Positions 5,154 through 6,300 of a stretch of DNA of 6,300 nucleotides are shown here, in pieces. Each line of letters begins with the position of its first letter. Within the stretch, counting starts at the first letter, position 1. The stretch comes from Pseudomonadota bacterium. GTDB taxonomy: Bacteria; Pseudomonadota; Alphaproteobacteria; Ferrovibrionales; Ferrovibrionaceae. Below the pieces are notes generated by a model. It ran no database searches. It saw only the letters and a program-made list of their open reading frames with translations, and was not told the origin of the DNA. The DNA is taken from the NCBI GenBank assembly GCA_023434425.1, contig JAEYSS010000139.1, positions 1 through 6,300 on the forward strand, in the 5' to 3' direction. A program made the translations under genes and the position numbers.

Positions 5154-6191
5154 ATGCGGACGATCCATGAGAGCGACGATCACGCGGCGCTGCGTGAGCA
5201 GATCGCCCGTTTCATCGACAACGAAGTCCGCCCGCAGGGCGAGGCCTGGGAAGAGCAGGGCATGGTGCCACGCGAGACCCTGCGCAAAATGGGCGCGCTC
5301 GGCTTCTTTGGCATCCGCTATCCGGAAAGCTACGGCGGCAGCGCGCAGCTTCCCATCGCTTCCGCGATTTTAGCGGAAGAGTGCGGCCTCTCCGGCTATG
5401 GCGGCTTTTCCGCCACCGTGCTGGTGCATACCGACATGGCCTCGCCGCATCTGGCGCATGCGGCGAACAAACAGCAGCTCGACCGCTGGTTCGCGAAAGT
5501 CATCGCCGGCGAGCTGATCACCGCTGTGGCCGTCACCGAGCCCGAAGCGGGCTCGGATGTGGCCGCCATCCGCACGCGGGCGAAGCGCGATGGCGATCAT
5601 TATGTGCTGAACGGCAGCAAGATGTTCATCACCAATGGCGTGCATGCCGATCTCTATTTCGTCGCCGCCAGGACCGACCCCGAGGCGAAAGGCTCGCGCG
5701 CCATCTCGATCTTTGCCGTGGAGAAAGGCACGCCCGGCTTCAGCGTCGGTCGCAGCCTGCGGAAACACGGCTGGCTCTGCTCGGATACCGCCGAACTGGT
5801 GTTCGAAGATTGCCGCGTGCCGGTCGAGAACCGGCTGGGCGAGGAGAATCACGGCTTCTACGCCATCATCCGCAACTTCCAGAACGAGCGCCTGGTGCTG
5901 GGCGCGATGGCGGTGGGCGAATGTCGCCGCGCGCTGCAGATCACCCGCGAATATGTCACGACCCGCAAGGCCTTCGGCGGCGTGCTGGCTGACAAGCAGG
6001 TGATCCGCCAGCGGCTGGCCATGCTGGAAGCCCGCACCGAAGCGGCGCGGCAACTAGTCTATCATGCCGCCTGGCTGATGGGCGACGGCAAGGATGGCGT
6101 GCGCGAGGGCTCGATGGTCAAGGCTTTGTGCGGCGAGCTGGTCAACGACGTCACCTACGATTGCCTGCAGTTCCATGGCGGCGCGGGTTAA
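5154..6191 (+). CDS. Acyl-CoA dehydrogenase, prematurely ended by TAA
   Basis: The open frame gives 345 residues; the family is about 380. A good Shine-Dalgarno AGGGGA (5143-5148) overlaps the aminotransferase stop and lies 5 nt before the ATG, so this is the third gene of the operon. It is a flavoprotein that makes an alpha,beta double bond in acyl-CoA and passes electrons to ETF. Seen: N-terminal helical domain (1-120), the FAD/substrate signature AVTEPEAGSD (126-135), KMFITNG (156-162), beta domain to about 230, then Arg271 in RKAFGG (271-276) and QFHGGAG (339-345). Glu245 in NFQNERL is the likely catalytic base, as in isovaleryl- and long-chain-type enzymes, because the late Glu of MCAD-type enzymes is a Gly here (in IGGGATE). 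The stop at 6189-6191 replaces the Tyr of GGAGY, and family sequence continues in frame after it. The truncated product would lack the last helix and probably stable FAD/tetramer contacts. A sequencing error is possible. Confidence 0.88.
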   Translation: MRTIHESDDHAALREQIARFIDNEVRPQGEAWEEQGMVPRETLRKMGALGFFGIRYPESYGGSAQLPIASAILAEECGLSGYGGFSATVLVHTDMASPHLAHAANKQQLDRWFAKVIAGELITAVAVTEPEAGSDVAAIRTRAKRDGDHYVLNGSKMFITNGVHADLYFVAARTDPEAKGSRAISIFAVEKGTPGFSVGRSLRKHGWLCSDTAELVFEDCRVPVENRLGEENHGFYAIIRNFQNERLVLGAMAVGECRRALQITREYVTTRKAFGGVLADKQVIRQRLAMLEARTEAARQLVYHAAWLMGDGKDGVREGSMVKALCGELVNDVTYDCLQFHGGAG

Positions 6192-6300
6192 CTGCGCGAA
6201 AGTGCAATCGAGCGCATGGCGCGCGATGCCCGCATCCATCCTATCGGCGGCGGTGCCACCGAGGTGATGCTGGAAGAGATCGCCAAGCGCTGGCCCACTT
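6192..6300 (+). pseudogene. In-frame 3' remnant of the acyl-CoA dehydrogenase beyond the stop
   Basis: In the same frame as the upstream gene, the 36 codons after the TAA read LRESAIERMARDARI, then HPIGGGATEVMLEEIAKRW, up to the window edge. This is the ordinary C-terminal end of the acyl-CoA dehydrogenase family (GGxGY-RE---ER-RDARI--IGGGxxEIM). No frameshift is needed to read it. The ATG at 6216 is the internal Met of ERMARDA, not a gene start. The original gene therefore included this part and probably ended a few codons past the window. Confidence 0.85.

Noticed and set aside
3033..5183. A very long minus-strand open frame (716 codons) covering the GTPase and aminotransferase genes
   Set aside because: Both + strand genes have complete family motifs; the minus-strand translation is His/Arg/Gln-rich and shows no recognisable domain. 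It is an antisense shadow caused by high-GC codon bias.

Overview
The window reads as a high-GC alphaproteobacterial chromosome, probably Rhodospirillales- or Rhizobiales-like. That placement is inferred from strong GC bias at third codon positions, the type of dispersed palindromic repeats, and the gene families present; no rRNA or marker gene is available to confirm it.

Left block (1-947, + strand): the C-terminal part of an iron-dependent alcohol dehydrogenase that enters from the left edge, followed after 2 nt by a small hotdog-fold acyl-CoA thioesterase. The two look co-transcribed. Middle block (948-2126): a long, mostly non-coding stretch. It holds seven copies of a REP-like palindrome in mixed orientation (989-1496), one small two-helix membrane protein gene (1660-1845), and a striking 21-bp-period array of the pentamer ATAAG (1992-2117). 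In that array twelve positions follow each other every 10 or 11 bp, in phase with the DNA helix; eleven are perfect.

Right block: an ABC-2 type permease on the minus strand (2143-2943) ends in an intrinsic terminator whose loop contains part of the stop codon. Diverging from it is a tight + strand operon: a MeaB/ArgK-type GTPase (3003-3968), a class I/II PLP aminotransferase (3981-5144), and an acyl-CoA dehydrogenase (from 5154). The acyl-CoA dehydrogenase frame is cut by a TAA at 6189-6191, exactly where the family has the Tyr of its GGxGY motif. Recognisable family sequence continues in the same frame to the window end, so this is a nonsense mutation or a base-call error.

Functionally the operon fits amino-acid or branched/short-chain acyl-CoA catabolism: an aminotransferase gives a keto acid, an acyl-CoA dehydrogenase acts downstream, and MeaB protects a B12-dependent mutase. 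This is inference; no mutase gene lies in the window. The most unusual element is the helically phased ATAAG array between the convergent small-protein and permease genes.
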